Shown here: in pieces, positions 1 to 7,374 of the stretch
Position numbering within the stretch: position 1 is the first letter of the stretch
Layout of the letters: each line of letters begins with the position of its first letter
Origin: Alistipes sp.
Lineage (GTDB): Bacteria > Bacteroidota > Bacteroidia > Bacteroidales > Rikenellaceae
DNA length: 9,070 bases
Direction: 5' to 3'
Assembly: GCA_017559685.1 (NCBI GenBank)
Contig: JAFYQY010000055.1
Location: 1-9,070 of the forward strand
Translations under genes and position numbers: made by a program
The notes under the pieces: generated by a model
Databases searched by the model: none
Told to the model about the DNA's origin: nothing
The model's input: only the letters and a program-made list of their open reading frames with translations

Positions 1-45
1 AGTTAGTAGTTAGTAGTTAGTAGTTAGTAGTTAGTAGTTAGTAGT
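1..45. repeat. Heptamer tandem array (AGTTAGT)n at the left edge
   Basis: Six perfect consecutive copies of the 7-bp unit AGTTAGT plus a partial AGT begin at the first base, so the array probably continues outside the window. A T-run follows directly (46-51). There is no reading frame of interest. The unit is the exact reverse complement of one unit (ACTAACT, 83-89) in the facing array at 66-103, so the two arrays can pair. Copy identity is perfect, which is typical of arrays that change length by slippage; that last point is inference. Confidence 0.9.
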
Positions 46-65
46 TTTTTTACGGCGAGTAGCAA

Positions 66-103
66 ACTACTCTCTACTCTCTACTAACTACTCTCTACTC
101 TCT
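66..103. repeat. Second heptamer array (ACTCTCT/ACTAACT), facing the first
   Basis: A partial ACT is followed by five 7-bp units: ACTCTCT twice, ACTAACT once (83-89) and ACTCTCT twice, then an eight-base T-run at 103-110. ACTCTCT pairs with AGTTAGT at five of seven positions, and ACTAACT pairs perfectly. The join GTAGTTT (41-47) / AAACTAC (64-70) is a perfect 7-bp inverted repeat around a 16-base loop. Together, 1-103 can fold as a long imperfect hairpin or cruciform. The remaining gene-free sequence up to 148 holds only small dyads, GGCGCC (112-117) and GGCGT-G-ACGCC (121-131), to which I assign no role. Confidence 0.85.
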
Positions 104-148
104 TTTTTTTGGGCGCCATAGGCGTGACGCCACACAACTCTCTCCAAC

Positions 149-180
149 AAAAAAAGCACCCCAGTTGGATGCTTTTTTTT
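149..180 (-). terminator. Bidirectional intrinsic terminator after the PHP gene
   Basis: On the minus strand a hairpin with arms GCATCC / GGGTGC (one G-U pair) and a short loop is preceded by eight A and followed by seven T. The A and T runs pair and can extend the stem. Flanking CCAAC (144-148) and GTTGG (181-185) lengthen it further. Because both sides carry the needed tract, it can also stop plus-strand transcription. It lies about 18 bases beyond the stop codon of the PHP-family gene and is the natural end of that transcript. Confidence 0.8.
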
Positions 181-197
181 GTTGGTTATAAATTTCC

Positions 198-1373
198 CTA
201 TCTCACAAACTTAATCGCTGTTTTGAGCGGTTTATTTGCGCCGACGTGGAAGGTCTCGACGAAGAAGTTTGCCACAATCTCCTTAACCGACTCGTCCAAC
301 GTTGTAGACGAATTGCCGTCGACCAATGGCTGAATCGACATCTTTATAGTCGAGAATGGCGGGATATCGGCATATCGATAATATCGGTAGTTCTCCGAGC
401 CTGGAGCCTTGCTGATGCGTACAGGGATGCTCGATACATTCTCGAGTGTGAACGACACGCCCTTGCTGCTCCACTTCACATCCTTGACCTGGATGCACGC
501 ATCGAAGAGCGGTTTCAACTCCTGCTCACGGCCATAGACCATACCCTCGGCAAAGATTGCGGTACGGCGCTCATCCATAGCCTCACGCACGCTCTCCACG
601 CTCTTCTCCTTCGCAAAAACAAGCGTTACAACACGGTGCTTGCCACCAAGATAGTCCACCTCGTAGAACATAGGTGCGTGCGAGTCGGAGCAACCTACAA
701 TTGCAAGGTTATGCTTCAAGCACCAATCGTGGCACTCAGGGCTATATCCGCACTCGGTGTTATAGACCTCGATAGCATCATAGAGACCTGCCTTGAGGAA
801 CTTCTTCTGCACAGGGCCGATAACGGTCTCGTTTGGTGTATACTTCTCCCAATGCGGGTGATTCCACATAATAAATGCGCCCTGCTTGCGAGCCTCCTTC
901 AAGCCTGCCTCGGTAGCCTTAGCGTTATCATCGTCGAACTTCTCGGCCTCGGCAACGATCTTGTTGTTATCCTTCACAAAGAGAACATTGGTGTGACCCG
1001 ATGGGCGACGACGAGAGAGCTCGCCACCATTGATGAGGAGCAAGCCTTCACGATCGGCCAACTTCTTAACGAGTTTGTACGGCGTATTACGGTCGCAGTC
1101 AGGCGAGATAATACCGTTCTTAACCCATCGACGTGAACGGGTGTCGATATGGTCGGTGATAGCCAAGATGTCGAGTCCCTCCCAGGCTGCCTCACGCACA
1201 CGGGTCTCAGGCCATACCGAGCCATCCGAGAAAATGGTGTGGATGTGGAACTCGCCCTTCAAGGTCTTGTAGCCCTCGACATCGGGAATAACGATTTTGT
1301 TGGTTGTACGAGCCAAGGCAAAAGCCGACATCGACACCAACAACATCACGAAAAGAGATGTTAATTTCTTCAT
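198..1373 (-). CDS. Secreted PHP-family metal-dependent phosphoesterase
   Basis: This 391-residue protein has a signal peptide (1-21; hydrophobic core, AFALA before the likely cut) and a PHP domain at about 38-280. The metal-binding motifs of the PHP superfamily are all visible in order: H43-x-H45 with D50 (FHIHTIFSDG), D74-H75 (ITDH), E118, H127, H172/H174 (NHPH), E202 and D230-x-H232 (SDSH). The intact set argues for an active trinuclear metal site that hydrolyses a phosphoester. Residues from about 290 form a separate C-terminal part, probably beta-rich, that I do not recognise. The start is the ATG giving MKKLTSLFVM. A longer frame runs back into the upstream permease gene but would bury the signal peptide. 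It has its own promoter and terminator, so it is probably transcribed alone as well as by read-through from the efflux operon 68 bases upstream. Export suggests an extracytoplasmic substrate, and so argues against histidinol phosphate or DNA, on which cytoplasmic PHP enzymes act. The substrate is unknown; secreted Bacteroidota members are sometimes compared with organophosphate diesterases. Confidence 0.9.
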   Translation of the reverse strand: MKKLTSLFVMLLVSMSAFALARTTNKIVIPDVEGYKTLKGEFHIHTIFSDGSVWPETRVREAAWEGLDILAITDHIDTRSRRWVKNGIISPDCDRNTPYKLVKKLADREGLLLINGGELSRRRPSGHTNVLFVKDNNKIVAEAEKFDDDNAKATEAGLKEARKQGAFIMWNHPHWEKYTPNETVIGPVQKKFLKAGLYDAIEVYNTECGYSPECHDWCLKHNLAIVGCSDSHAPMFYEVDYLGGKHRVVTLVFAKEKSVESVREAMDERRTAIFAEGMVYGREQELKPLFDACIQVKDVKWSSKGVSFTLENVSSIPVRISKAPGSENYRYYRYADIPPFSTIKMSIQPLVDGNSSTTLDESVKEIVANFFVETFHVGANKPLKTAIKFVR

Positions 1374-1403
1374 ACTTGCGAACTTTATAGATTTAATTTT
1401 TAG

Positions 1404-1435
1404 CAAAATTAAACCATTTTTCGCAAAAATACAAA
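1404..1435 (-). promoter_or_regulatory. Bacteroidota-type promoter for the PHP gene
   Basis: On the minus strand TTTG (1432-1435) is separated by exactly 20 bases from TAATTTTG (1404-1411). This matches the known primary-sigma promoter pattern of Bacteroides (-33 TTTG, -7 TAnnTTTG). The predicted start near 1396-1400 gives a 5' leader of about 25 bases before the ATG at 1373. A second -7-like octamer, TATTTTTG (1424-1431), overlaps it but lacks a well-placed -33 element. The promoter sits just beyond the stop codon of the upstream permease. Confidence 0.6.
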
Positions 1436-1441
1436 TCTGTC

Positions 1442-2539
1442 TCACAAGGTTGCATTGCGTCGATTTGCCACCACAGCACCCACGCCATAGACCACCACCA
1501 AGCACCAAAGCAGGGCGAGCTGGGGCGCAACATCGGCGAGAGTTGCGCCCTTCGACTGCACCGCTATCCACGCATCGACCGCCGATGAGCTTGGCACTGT
1601 CCTACCTATTATATATAGCCATCGTGGAAAGGCCTCGGGAGGTAGCGACACTCCGCTGACAAGCAGAAACGGAATCGAGAGCCACAGTAGCCACACTATC
1701 GAACTCTCACGACTACGAAAGAGCACTCCCACCATCTGCGCCAAGAAAATAGCCGCCAAGAGGTAGGGCAAGACTACCGCCACACATCGCCACCACGTAC
1801 CCCGCATCGGATAGTCGAAGAGTGAGTAGTGCACCGTAAGCATAAAGCCCAAAGTAAGTGCATATATAGCGAGATAAACCACTGTGCGACCGAGAGTTAT
1901 AACAACAGCCGACTTCGATTCGTAGCGCACGACTCGCTCCTTGCGAGTAGCCGATACCATACCCACACCGATAAGTGTAGTCTGTTGCACTATCAACAGA
2001 ATTATCGCCGGCATAACAAAGATTCCGTAACCGAGCGAGGGGTTAAAGAGATCTCGCTCGGCATAGATGACTGGCGGATTATAGAGTCCCTCACGCTCGA
2101 TGACAATCTGCTTGTTCATCTGTTGAATAGTTGCCACAGCACCCTCGACAACCTCTCGGTATGCCAAGAAATAGCTCGCATCGCCAAGTATCGCCACTCG
2201 GGCTTGCTGCCCCGACAAGATATTCCTCTCGAAGTCGGGCGAGAGCGACACCACACCCCACACATTGCGCTCTCGAAGCAGTCGCTCCGCACTCGCCATA
2301 TCCACCGCCTCGTGCTCTACTCGCAACTTGGGCGAGGCGTCGAGCATACGGACAAGTTCTCGGCTTTTAGCACCCTGCTCGCCACACACGACAGCGATAG
2401 GCACCTCGTTCAGCACCTCGCCACCATAGCCGAACGAGTAGGATATACCATAGATAAAGAGTGCGAAAACCACTATCAAGGCTACGCCCTCATCTCGCCA
2501 CACCGCTTGCCACTCCTCTTTTATAACCGCCCAAATCAT
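1442..2539 (-). CDS. ABC-2-type transporter permease, second of pair
   Basis: This 365-residue inner-membrane protein has the ABC-2 permease layout: one N-terminal membrane helix (about 18-36), a large extracytoplasmic domain (about 40-165), then about five helices (172-195, 213-238, 252-274, 280-300, 340-358). It shares LFNPxLxY (164-171), PMRGTW (244-249) and SGVSLP (295-300) with the permease immediately upstream, so the two are paralogues that probably form the membrane pore as a heterodimer. I chose the ATG at 2539 (MIWAVIKEEW) because it overlaps the upstream stop as ATGA, exactly as at the other junction. In-frame TTG (2551) and GTG (2548) codons allow up to four extra residues. The role is export, with the HlyD-like adaptor and TolC-like channel, of an unknown substrate. 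No Walker A or signature motif occurs here, so the motor is not in this protein. Confidence 0.87.
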   Translation of the reverse strand: MIWAVIKEEWQAVWRDEGVALIVVFALFIYGISYSFGYGGEVLNEVPIAVVCGEQGAKSRELVRMLDASPKLRVEHEAVDMASAERLLRERNVWGVVSLSPDFERNILSGQQARVAILGDASYFLAYREVVEGAVATIQQMNKQIVIEREGLYNPPVIYAERDLFNPSLGYGIFVMPAIILLIVQQTTLIGVGMVSATRKERVVRYESKSAVVITLGRTVVYLAIYALTLGFMLTVHYSLFDYPMRGTWWRCVAVVLPYLLAAIFLAQMVGVLFRSRESSIVWLLWLSIPFLLVSGVSLPPEAFPRWLYIIGRTVPSSSAVDAWIAVQSKGATLADVAPQLALLWCLVVVYGVGAVVANRRNATL

Positions 2540-3720
2540 AGTCTGCACCAAAATTTACGAGTTAGAGAGACCTTTTTCAATCGTCTCGACACAAACAACG
2601 GCAAGACGCAAAAGATGAGCATCGCCATAACATCCTGCATCGAGAGCCACCACGCCGAGCCTCGCACCGCCTGATCGATGTAGAGGCGCATAAAGTAGGT
2701 GTAGGGGAAGAACATCGTTATTGGTTGCACCGCCGAGAGCATCGCCATAGTCGGAAAGGTAACGCCAGAAAAAGTGAAGGCCAAGACCGAATATCCGCCA
2801 CCCAGCGACAACGACAGGCGGAACGAGGCAGTCAAGGCTACCACAAGTATAGCCACCGACTGATAGGCGGCAATAAGCGCCATAGTGCCCACAACCAACA
2901 CCACCCACGAGCCTCGCATAGGCGCTCCGTAGAGGGCAAAAATCGCACTCCCGACCACCGCCGACAACAGCCATAACGCCAATGTCGCAGGGAGTAGTTT
3001 ACCCAACAGACCCGCCACCAACGAGCCGTTTGCCGAGCGTAGCCACTCGAGCGAGGTGGCATATCGCAACTCCGAGCCTACGGCATAGATGGTCGAGAGC
3101 ATCGAAGCGATAATTAAAATCATTACCCAAAAGCAGGGAGCTACGTAGTAGGCGTAGTTGAGCCAAGGGTTAAACAAGGCGTAGGTCGAAAAGCCTATCG
3201 GCATCGTCTGCGCCATAGCTTCGTCTGGCATTGCGCCACCAATCTCGGCACGTTGTAGAGCCACGCCCACACCGAACGAGGTAACAGCGGTCTGCACCCC
3301 CTTTGCCGAGAGCGAAGCGGTCGAAATATTTGTGCCCGAGTCGTAATATGCGACCTCGACGGTCTCGCCCGAGAGTAACTTTTTCGAGAAGCCGTATGGT
3401 ATCTCCACCACCCCCACAACATCGCCCGAGAGCAGTCGCTTTCGAGCCTCGACCATATCGGCAATCTCCTCAACTTCAGCCGTTTCGTGCGTAGCATAGA
3501 GCATCGAAACCAAACGTCGAGAGAGGTATGAATTATCCTCATCGACCACCGCCACAGGCAACGACCCGACCACCTCCTGCGAGAAGAAAACGGCAAAAAA
3601 GAGTATCACACACAAGGGCAACCACAACAGCACCGCACGATACTCTCCATCCGACGCCATTCGTTCCATTTCACGCCTTGTGGCTCCTCTCACACCCGAA
3701 AGAAAGCGCCCTATAGTCAT
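2536..3720 (-). CDS. ABC-2-type transporter permease, first of pair
   Basis: This 394-residue protein fits the YbhS/YbhR/YhhJ style of ABC-2 permease. It has a short cytoplasmic N-terminus, a helix at about 28-48, an extracytoplasmic domain at about 50-188, and about five further helices (190-212, 240-264, 272-297, 305-325, 362-380). The basic tail (SRRLKK, then RKFWCRL) would lie in the cytoplasm. LFNPWLNY (182-189), PMRGSW (267-272) and SGVTFP (318-323) recur in the downstream permease. The ATG overlaps the stop of the adaptor gene by four bases (ATGA, 3717-3720), which suggests translational coupling. The family moves drugs, lipids or other hydrophobic compounds across the inner membrane using a separate ATPase. 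That ATPase is not encoded in this window. The substrate is unknown. Confidence 0.88.
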   Translation of the reverse strand: MTIGRFLSGVRGATRREMERMASDGEYRAVLLWLPLCVILFFAVFFSQEVVGSLPVAVVDEDNSYLSRRLVSMLYATHETAEVEEIADMVEARKRLLSGDVVGVVEIPYGFSKKLLSGETVEVAYYDSGTNISTASLSAKGVQTAVTSFGVGVALQRAEIGGAMPDEAMAQTMPIGFSTYALFNPWLNYAYYVAPCFWVMILIIASMLSTIYAVGSELRYATSLEWLRSANGSLVAGLLGKLLPATLALWLLSAVVGSAIFALYGAPMRGSWVVLVVGTMALIAAYQSVAILVVALTASFRLSLSLGGGYSVLAFTFSGVTFPTMAMLSAVQPITMFFPYTYFMRLYIDQAVRGSAWWLSMQDVMAMLIFCVLPLFVSRRLKKVSLTRKFWCRL

Positions 3721-4703
3721 CGCTTTTTCGGTTTTTCCAACTCGACAAGAACGCTCATACCCGCACGCAATGGCATTACAGAAAGTGGCACCATCTTCAC
3801 CTCGAAGGTGCGAATATCAAAGTCACCCCGAGCCGAGGTTGCACTCTGCGTGGCAAACTCCGCCTCGACCGATATATACTCGACCTCGAAGCGCTCCTTA
3901 CGCCCAAGAGCCGGCACTCTCGCCTCGAAGCTCTTGCCTATTTCTATCTGCGGAAGGAGGGTCTCGGGGATATTGAAAATAGCCTTTGCAGTATCGTTTT
4001 CGGTAATAGTCACTACGGGATAGCCGCTGCCGACAATCTCTCCTTCGTTGGCTACAACCGTAGCCACCACGCCATCCGTAGGTGCACAGACCACCCTATC
4101 GGCCAAATAGCGCTCCACCTCCTCGACCACGCTCTGCGCCTGCTGTACTTGAGCCGCAGCGGCCTCCTTATCCTCTCGAGAAGCACCCTCGACAGCCAGC
4201 AGATATTGCGACTTTGCCGCTCTCTCGGTAGCCCGTGCCGCCTCCAACGAGGCGTACGCCTCATCTCGTTTCTGCGCCGTTACAACACCCTCCTCGTAGA
4301 GTCGTTGCACTCGCTCGTAGGTCTGACGGGCAAGCGTAACACCCACCTTCGCCTTCTGCCACATATCGTGTGCCGAGTGCACTATTGGGGGTCGTGTACC
4401 CGCCTTTGCCTTTCGATCTATCGCCTGTGCTCCGCTAAGCAGAGCCTCGACCTGCGAGAGCTTGGCATCGAGCTCGGGTGTCGATATCACATAGAGAGTA
4501 TCGCCCTTCTCGACCGAGTCGCCCTCCTCGACAAAGACCTTATCGATACGCCCAGCAATCTTCGATGCAAGACGTAGCGTAGTAAGTTCGACAAAGCCCT
4601 GCACCTCGACTCTTTTGGTGCGACCCCAACGGTAGCCGATAAATGCGATTATCGAAATCAAGAGTAGTAACACGACAACAAGTGATAAGGTTATCTTTTT
4701 CAT
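3717..4703 (-). CDS. HlyD-family periplasmic adaptor (membrane fusion protein)
   Basis: This 328-residue adaptor links the inner-membrane permeases to the outer-membrane channel. Residues 5-23 form a single N-terminal anchor helix (MKKITLSLVV start). The first half of the lipoyl-like domain is at about 36-78 (GRIDKVFVEEGDSVEKGD). It is followed by an alpha-helical coiled-coil hairpin at about 78-200, rich in Ala, Glu, Lys and Gln, and then by the second lipoyl half, with the family-typical APTDGVV at 207-213. A beta-barrel region ends with the conserved RAGM (313-316). The length is ordinary for YbhG/EmrA-like adaptors. The start lies 10 bases after the TolC-family stop codon and the end overlaps the permease start as ATGA, so the adaptor clearly belongs to this operon. 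There is no lipobox; it is held by the transmembrane helix. Confidence 0.92.
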   Translation of the reverse strand: MKKITLSLVVVLLLLISIIAFIGYRWGRTKRVEVQGFVELTTLRLASKIAGRIDKVFVEEGDSVEKGDTLYVISTPELDAKLSQVEALLSGAQAIDRKAKAGTRPPIVHSAHDMWQKAKVGVTLARQTYERVQRLYEEGVVTAQKRDEAYASLEAARATERAAKSQYLLAVEGASREDKEAAAAQVQQAQSVVEEVERYLADRVVCAPTDGVVATVVANEGEIVGSGYPVVTITENDTAKAIFNIPETLLPQIEIGKSFEARVPALGRKERFEVEYISVEAEFATQSATSARGDFDIRTFEVKMVPLSVMPLRAGMSVLVELEKPKKR

Positions 4704-4713
4704 ATTTATTCAA

Positions 4714-6084
4714 TTAAAATAGAGATTGCGAAGTCGGGGCGTGCAAGTATCGCAGGAACGACTCCGCCATACCCGAAGCACACAATAGTCGAGCCAAAGC
4801 GACGTCAAACTCATAGGCAGTTTGCACCCGTTCCAGCTTTGCCCGAGAGAGATTTAGCGTGGCGTCGACAACATCGGTCGTAGTGGCCATTCCCTCACGA
4901 AAAGCGCTCCTCTTGGCACGCAAAAACTCCTCGGCAAACTTTTCCGAGCGCTCCACCGCCGAAAGTGTTGCAAGCACCGACTGCACCCCGTTGTAGAGAT
5001 TATCGACAAGTAGTGCAACATCCTGTTCAGCCTTGCGTTCCAACGCCTCGACACGACGCAATTGCAGACGTGCAGAGGAGAGTTTATACTCGGTGTTCAA
5101 GCCGTCAAATATCTTGAAATTCAGACCTATACCCACCGCCATACGTGGTACGAGTGGCGAGAGCTGGTGGTCGCAAAAGAGCATACCACCCATAGCCACA
5201 ACCTCGGGAAAGAGGTTGCCACATTGCAAGCGCACATTCTGACGAGCCAACTCACGAAGGCGATCGATCTCGCCAAGTTGCGGGTTGTACAACTCGGCCA
5301 TAGCCTTAAAATATTCCAGCGATTCGATTTGCGAGAGGAGAAACATAGGTGTCGAGGGTTGCACCGTCTGCTCTGTTCCGAGCGAGGTCTGCAACGCCCT
5401 TTGCGCTGTCTCGAACTGAAGGCGAGCCCTCTGCAAATCACGCTCAGCCTCGGCCAAACGATACTCGGCATAGAGGCGCTCACTCTCCAGCGCCATACCC
5501 TCTCGCTCGAGCAGAGCAACATCACGCAGATGTTGTTCGACAACCTTTACCGCCTCCTCACGAATAGCAACACCCTGCCGAGCCAACTCCACGCCAAAGT
5601 AACGTTCCACAACCTCCTCGATTAGGGCGTTACGCACCTGGCGACTCTGCTGACGAGTACGTTCCTCGTTTATTTTCGCCATTTTATTGGCTGTCCAAAT
5701 CTTTCCACCAGCAAATATCGGCACCTCGACATCGCCACCCAAAAAGGCGCTATTTCGGCTCTGCAAAGTGTAGGAGAGGTCGAGCCCAAGCGCCGAAAGC
5801 CCATCGCCGAGTATCGGCAACGAGGAGGATAACATCTGATTAAAATCGAGTTTCACATCTCTATTGAGATGTGTGTATGCGCCCTTGATTGAGATCTTCG
5901 GCATAAAAAGACCTATGGCCGCCTGGCGTTCACGGTGAGCTGCCTGCTCGGCATAATTGGTTGCGACAATGGCGGGATTGCGCTCCAGGCAGAGCGACAA
6001 TGCATCGTCAAGTGTGAGGTAGGAGGTCTGCGCCACAGTTTCGAAGACCACCAACATCGAAAGGATAGTTAAAATTCGTTTCAT
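4714..6084 (-). CDS. TolC-family outer membrane efflux channel
   Basis: This 456-residue protein has a signal peptide (about 1-18, MKRILTILSM...TVA) and the two tandem OEP repeats of TolC-type proteins, at about 24-240 and 255-445. Strand segments of the outer-membrane barrel are visible at 116-130 (VPIFAGGKI) and 316-334 (LNFKIFDGLNTEYKL). The long helices of the periplasmic tunnel are rich in Glu, Arg, Ala and Leu. The tail of the second repeat (REGMATTTDVVDATLNLSRA) is characteristic of the family. An in-frame TTG at 6123 would add 13 charged residues ahead of the signal peptide, so I use the ATG at 6084. The protein would form a trimeric duct receiving cargo from the HlyD-like adaptor encoded just downstream. 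It follows the metallophosphoesterase gene by 43 bases, in which I see no TAnnTTTG promoter or terminator, so it is probably co-transcribed with that gene. Confidence 0.92.
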   Translation of the reverse strand: MKRILTILSMLVVFETVAQTSYLTLDDALSLCLERNPAIVATNYAEQAAHRERQAAIGLFMPKISIKGAYTHLNRDVKLDFNQMLSSSLPILGDGLSALGLDLSYTLQSRNSAFLGGDVEVPIFAGGKIWTANKMAKINEERTRQQSRQVRNALIEEVVERYFGVELARQGVAIREEAVKVVEQHLRDVALLEREGMALESERLYAEYRLAEAERDLQRARLQFETAQRALQTSLGTEQTVQPSTPMFLLSQIESLEYFKAMAELYNPQLGEIDRLRELARQNVRLQCGNLFPEVVAMGGMLFCDHQLSPLVPRMAVGIGLNFKIFDGLNTEYKLSSARLQLRRVEALERKAEQDVALLVDNLYNGVQSVLATLSAVERSEKFAEEFLRAKRSAFREGMATTTDVVDATLNLSRAKLERVQTAYEFDVALARLLCASGMAESFLRYLHAPTSQSLF

Positions 6085-6127
6085 AGCTCTATCGTTTTCT
6101 CTGTCGGTGTGACGCATTCGCAACGGC

Positions 6128-7306
6128 CTAATCGGCTCGGCGAAGTGTCAGAGAGGTTATTTCGGGCGGTGCTCCAATGCGGAGATGGAAGCCCACGCTA
6201 CCTACGCCATCGGTGATGTAGAGGTGGTTTGTCGAGTCGTTATAGAGACCACTCCACTCGCTGTACATCAGCTGTGCAGGCGAAAATTCGTAGCCACCCA
6301 CACACCCCTTCATCTGCATAGCGTGAACGTGCCCCGAGAGCACCAAGTCGCCATATCCGAGTGCCGACACCTTACGCCAAAGTTGCGGCATATGCGACAT
6401 CGTTATGTTGAACTTATCGTTCGGCACACCCTCATAAATCGGGCGGATATCCAACGAGTCGGCAACATTAGCCGAATGGCGATGCTCGAGCAACTCTCGT
6501 GAGAAGCCTATACCAGTCAATGTCAAGGTGTCGCCACCTCGAGCAAGATACTCCGTGTCGTCGTTCACAACACGCCAACCCATACCTTCGATACGCTCGA
6601 TGAGCAGGCGGGTATTCTCCTCGATAGGCAGAGCCACCGTATCTCGCACGTATACTCCCGTATCGTGGTTACCAAGCACGGCAACAACCCCGTCTCGAGC
6701 CTTCACCCTGCCCAAAACCTCGGCCAACTCAGGCGAGAGTTCGTCGTAGCGGGCATTTATCAGGTCTCCACCAAAGACCACCAGGTCGGCATCGAGGGCA
6801 TTGACTCTCTCCACCACTCTCTCGCACATCTGCTCGGCCGAAGTGAGTGAGCCGATATGCAAATCCGAAAAGAACGCTATGCGGTAGCCATCGAAGGCGT
6901 GCGGAAGACGAGGCGAAACAATCTCGACACTCTTGACCGCAAGTTCCTTGCGAGTGTGCACCACACCGACAACCAGCACCGACGCAACAATCGTGCAGAG
7001 GAGTGCTCCAACAGCCCATTTTGCGTAGTTATTTTTGAGGGTGAGAATGCCCGCATAGAGTGCCAGGCGAGACAATGCGAGAACCGTATAGGAGGTGAGC
7101 AACCACATCATCGCCACCATATTGCGCATCTCGATGAGCCACATCATCGCCACAGCGATGTAGGGCAGAACGTTCATCACAACAAGGAGCGTCTTTGCCA
7201 AGTGTCGCCACCACAAACAACGACTCGGGGCGACATATCTCTTGTATGCCACCCAATCGCACCAGATGATAAGGAGCGAGAGAATAAATATCGCTACGAC
7301 GAACAT
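6128..7306 (-). CDS. Membrane-anchored calcineurin-like metallophosphoesterase
   Basis: This 392-residue protein has an N-terminal membrane part with about four helices (2-19, 38-58, 64-86, 97-117) and a C-terminal calcineurin-like phosphoesterase domain (about 138-390). The dinuclear metal motifs are complete: D148-x-H150 (FSDLHIG), D181 (GGDL), N213-H214-D215 (GNHD), H305 (SHMP) and H326-x-H328 (SGHVH). The architecture resembles YkuE-type and LpxG-like phosphoesterases, which act on membrane lipids or envelope phosphoesters. Positive charges between helices 1 and 2 (KRY...RH) suggest that the catalytic domain faces the periplasm, but this is inference. It is the first gene after a promoter and precedes the efflux cassette. 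The link may be functional (envelope lipid turnover) or just a shared transcript. The substrate cannot be read from the sequence. Confidence 0.9.
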   Translation of the reverse strand: MFVVAIFILSLLIIWCDWVAYKRYVAPSRCLWWRHLAKTLLVVMNVLPYIAVAMMWLIEMRNMVAMMWLLTSYTVLALSRLALYAGILTLKNNYAKWAVGALLCTIVASVLVVGVVHTRKELAVKSVEIVSPRLPHAFDGYRIAFFSDLHIGSLTSAEQMCERVVERVNALDADLVVFGGDLINARYDELSPELAEVLGRVKARDGVVAVLGNHDTGVYVRDTVALPIEENTRLLIERIEGMGWRVVNDDTEYLARGGDTLTLTGIGFSRELLEHRHSANVADSLDIRPIYEGVPNDKFNITMSHMPQLWRKVSALGYGDLVLSGHVHAMQMKGCVGGYEFSPAQLMYSEWSGLYNDSTNHLYITDGVGSVGFHLRIGAPPEITSLTLRRAD

Positions 7307-7313
7307 TGTAGGA

Positions 7314-7345
7314 CAAAGGTAATAAAAATGGCGACCTTTTTCAAG
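7314..7345 (-). promoter_or_regulatory. Promoter for the metallophosphoesterase/efflux operon
   Basis: On the minus strand CTTG (7342-7345, three of four bases of the -33 consensus) is followed after 20 bases by TACCTTTG (7314-7321), an exact Bacteroidota -7 match. The predicted transcription start falls within a few bases of the ATG at 7306, so the mRNA would be nearly leaderless. The spacer overlaps the terminator hairpin and T-rich tail of the preceding gene. Confidence 0.5.
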
Positions 7346-7351
7346 ATCGCC
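7322..7351 (-). terminator. Hairpin terminator of the sigma/LTxxQ operon
   Basis: On the minus strand GGCGATC (7345-7351) pairs with GGTCGCC (7330-7336), one G-U pair included, across an 8-base loop. The stem is followed by the U-rich stretch ATTTTTATT. It lies 24 bases after the stop codon of the LTxxQ-type gene. The stem is short and the tail is interrupted by an A, so termination may be partial and allow read-through into the efflux operon. Confidence 0.5.
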
Positions 7352-7374
7352 ACCACAAAAAAACCTACCACAGG

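Noticed and set aside
9..103. CRISPR array
   Set aside because: The repeats are 7 bp, contiguous and without spacers, so they are simple tandem repeats.
246..1136. 296-codon open frame on the plus strand
   Set aside because: It lies entirely antisense to the PHP-family gene, whose protein has a signal peptide and every expected metal motif. The antisense product has no recognisable domain.
1374..1571. 66-residue N-terminal extension of the PHP protein
   Set aside because: It would overlap the upstream permease gene and the promoter and would put residues in front of a good signal peptide. The ATG at 1373 is preferred.
1829..2674. 281-codon open frame on the plus strand
   Set aside because: It is antisense to the two permease genes. 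Its product is low-complexity, rich in His, Arg and Ser, without domain or membrane logic, as expected of a shadow frame.
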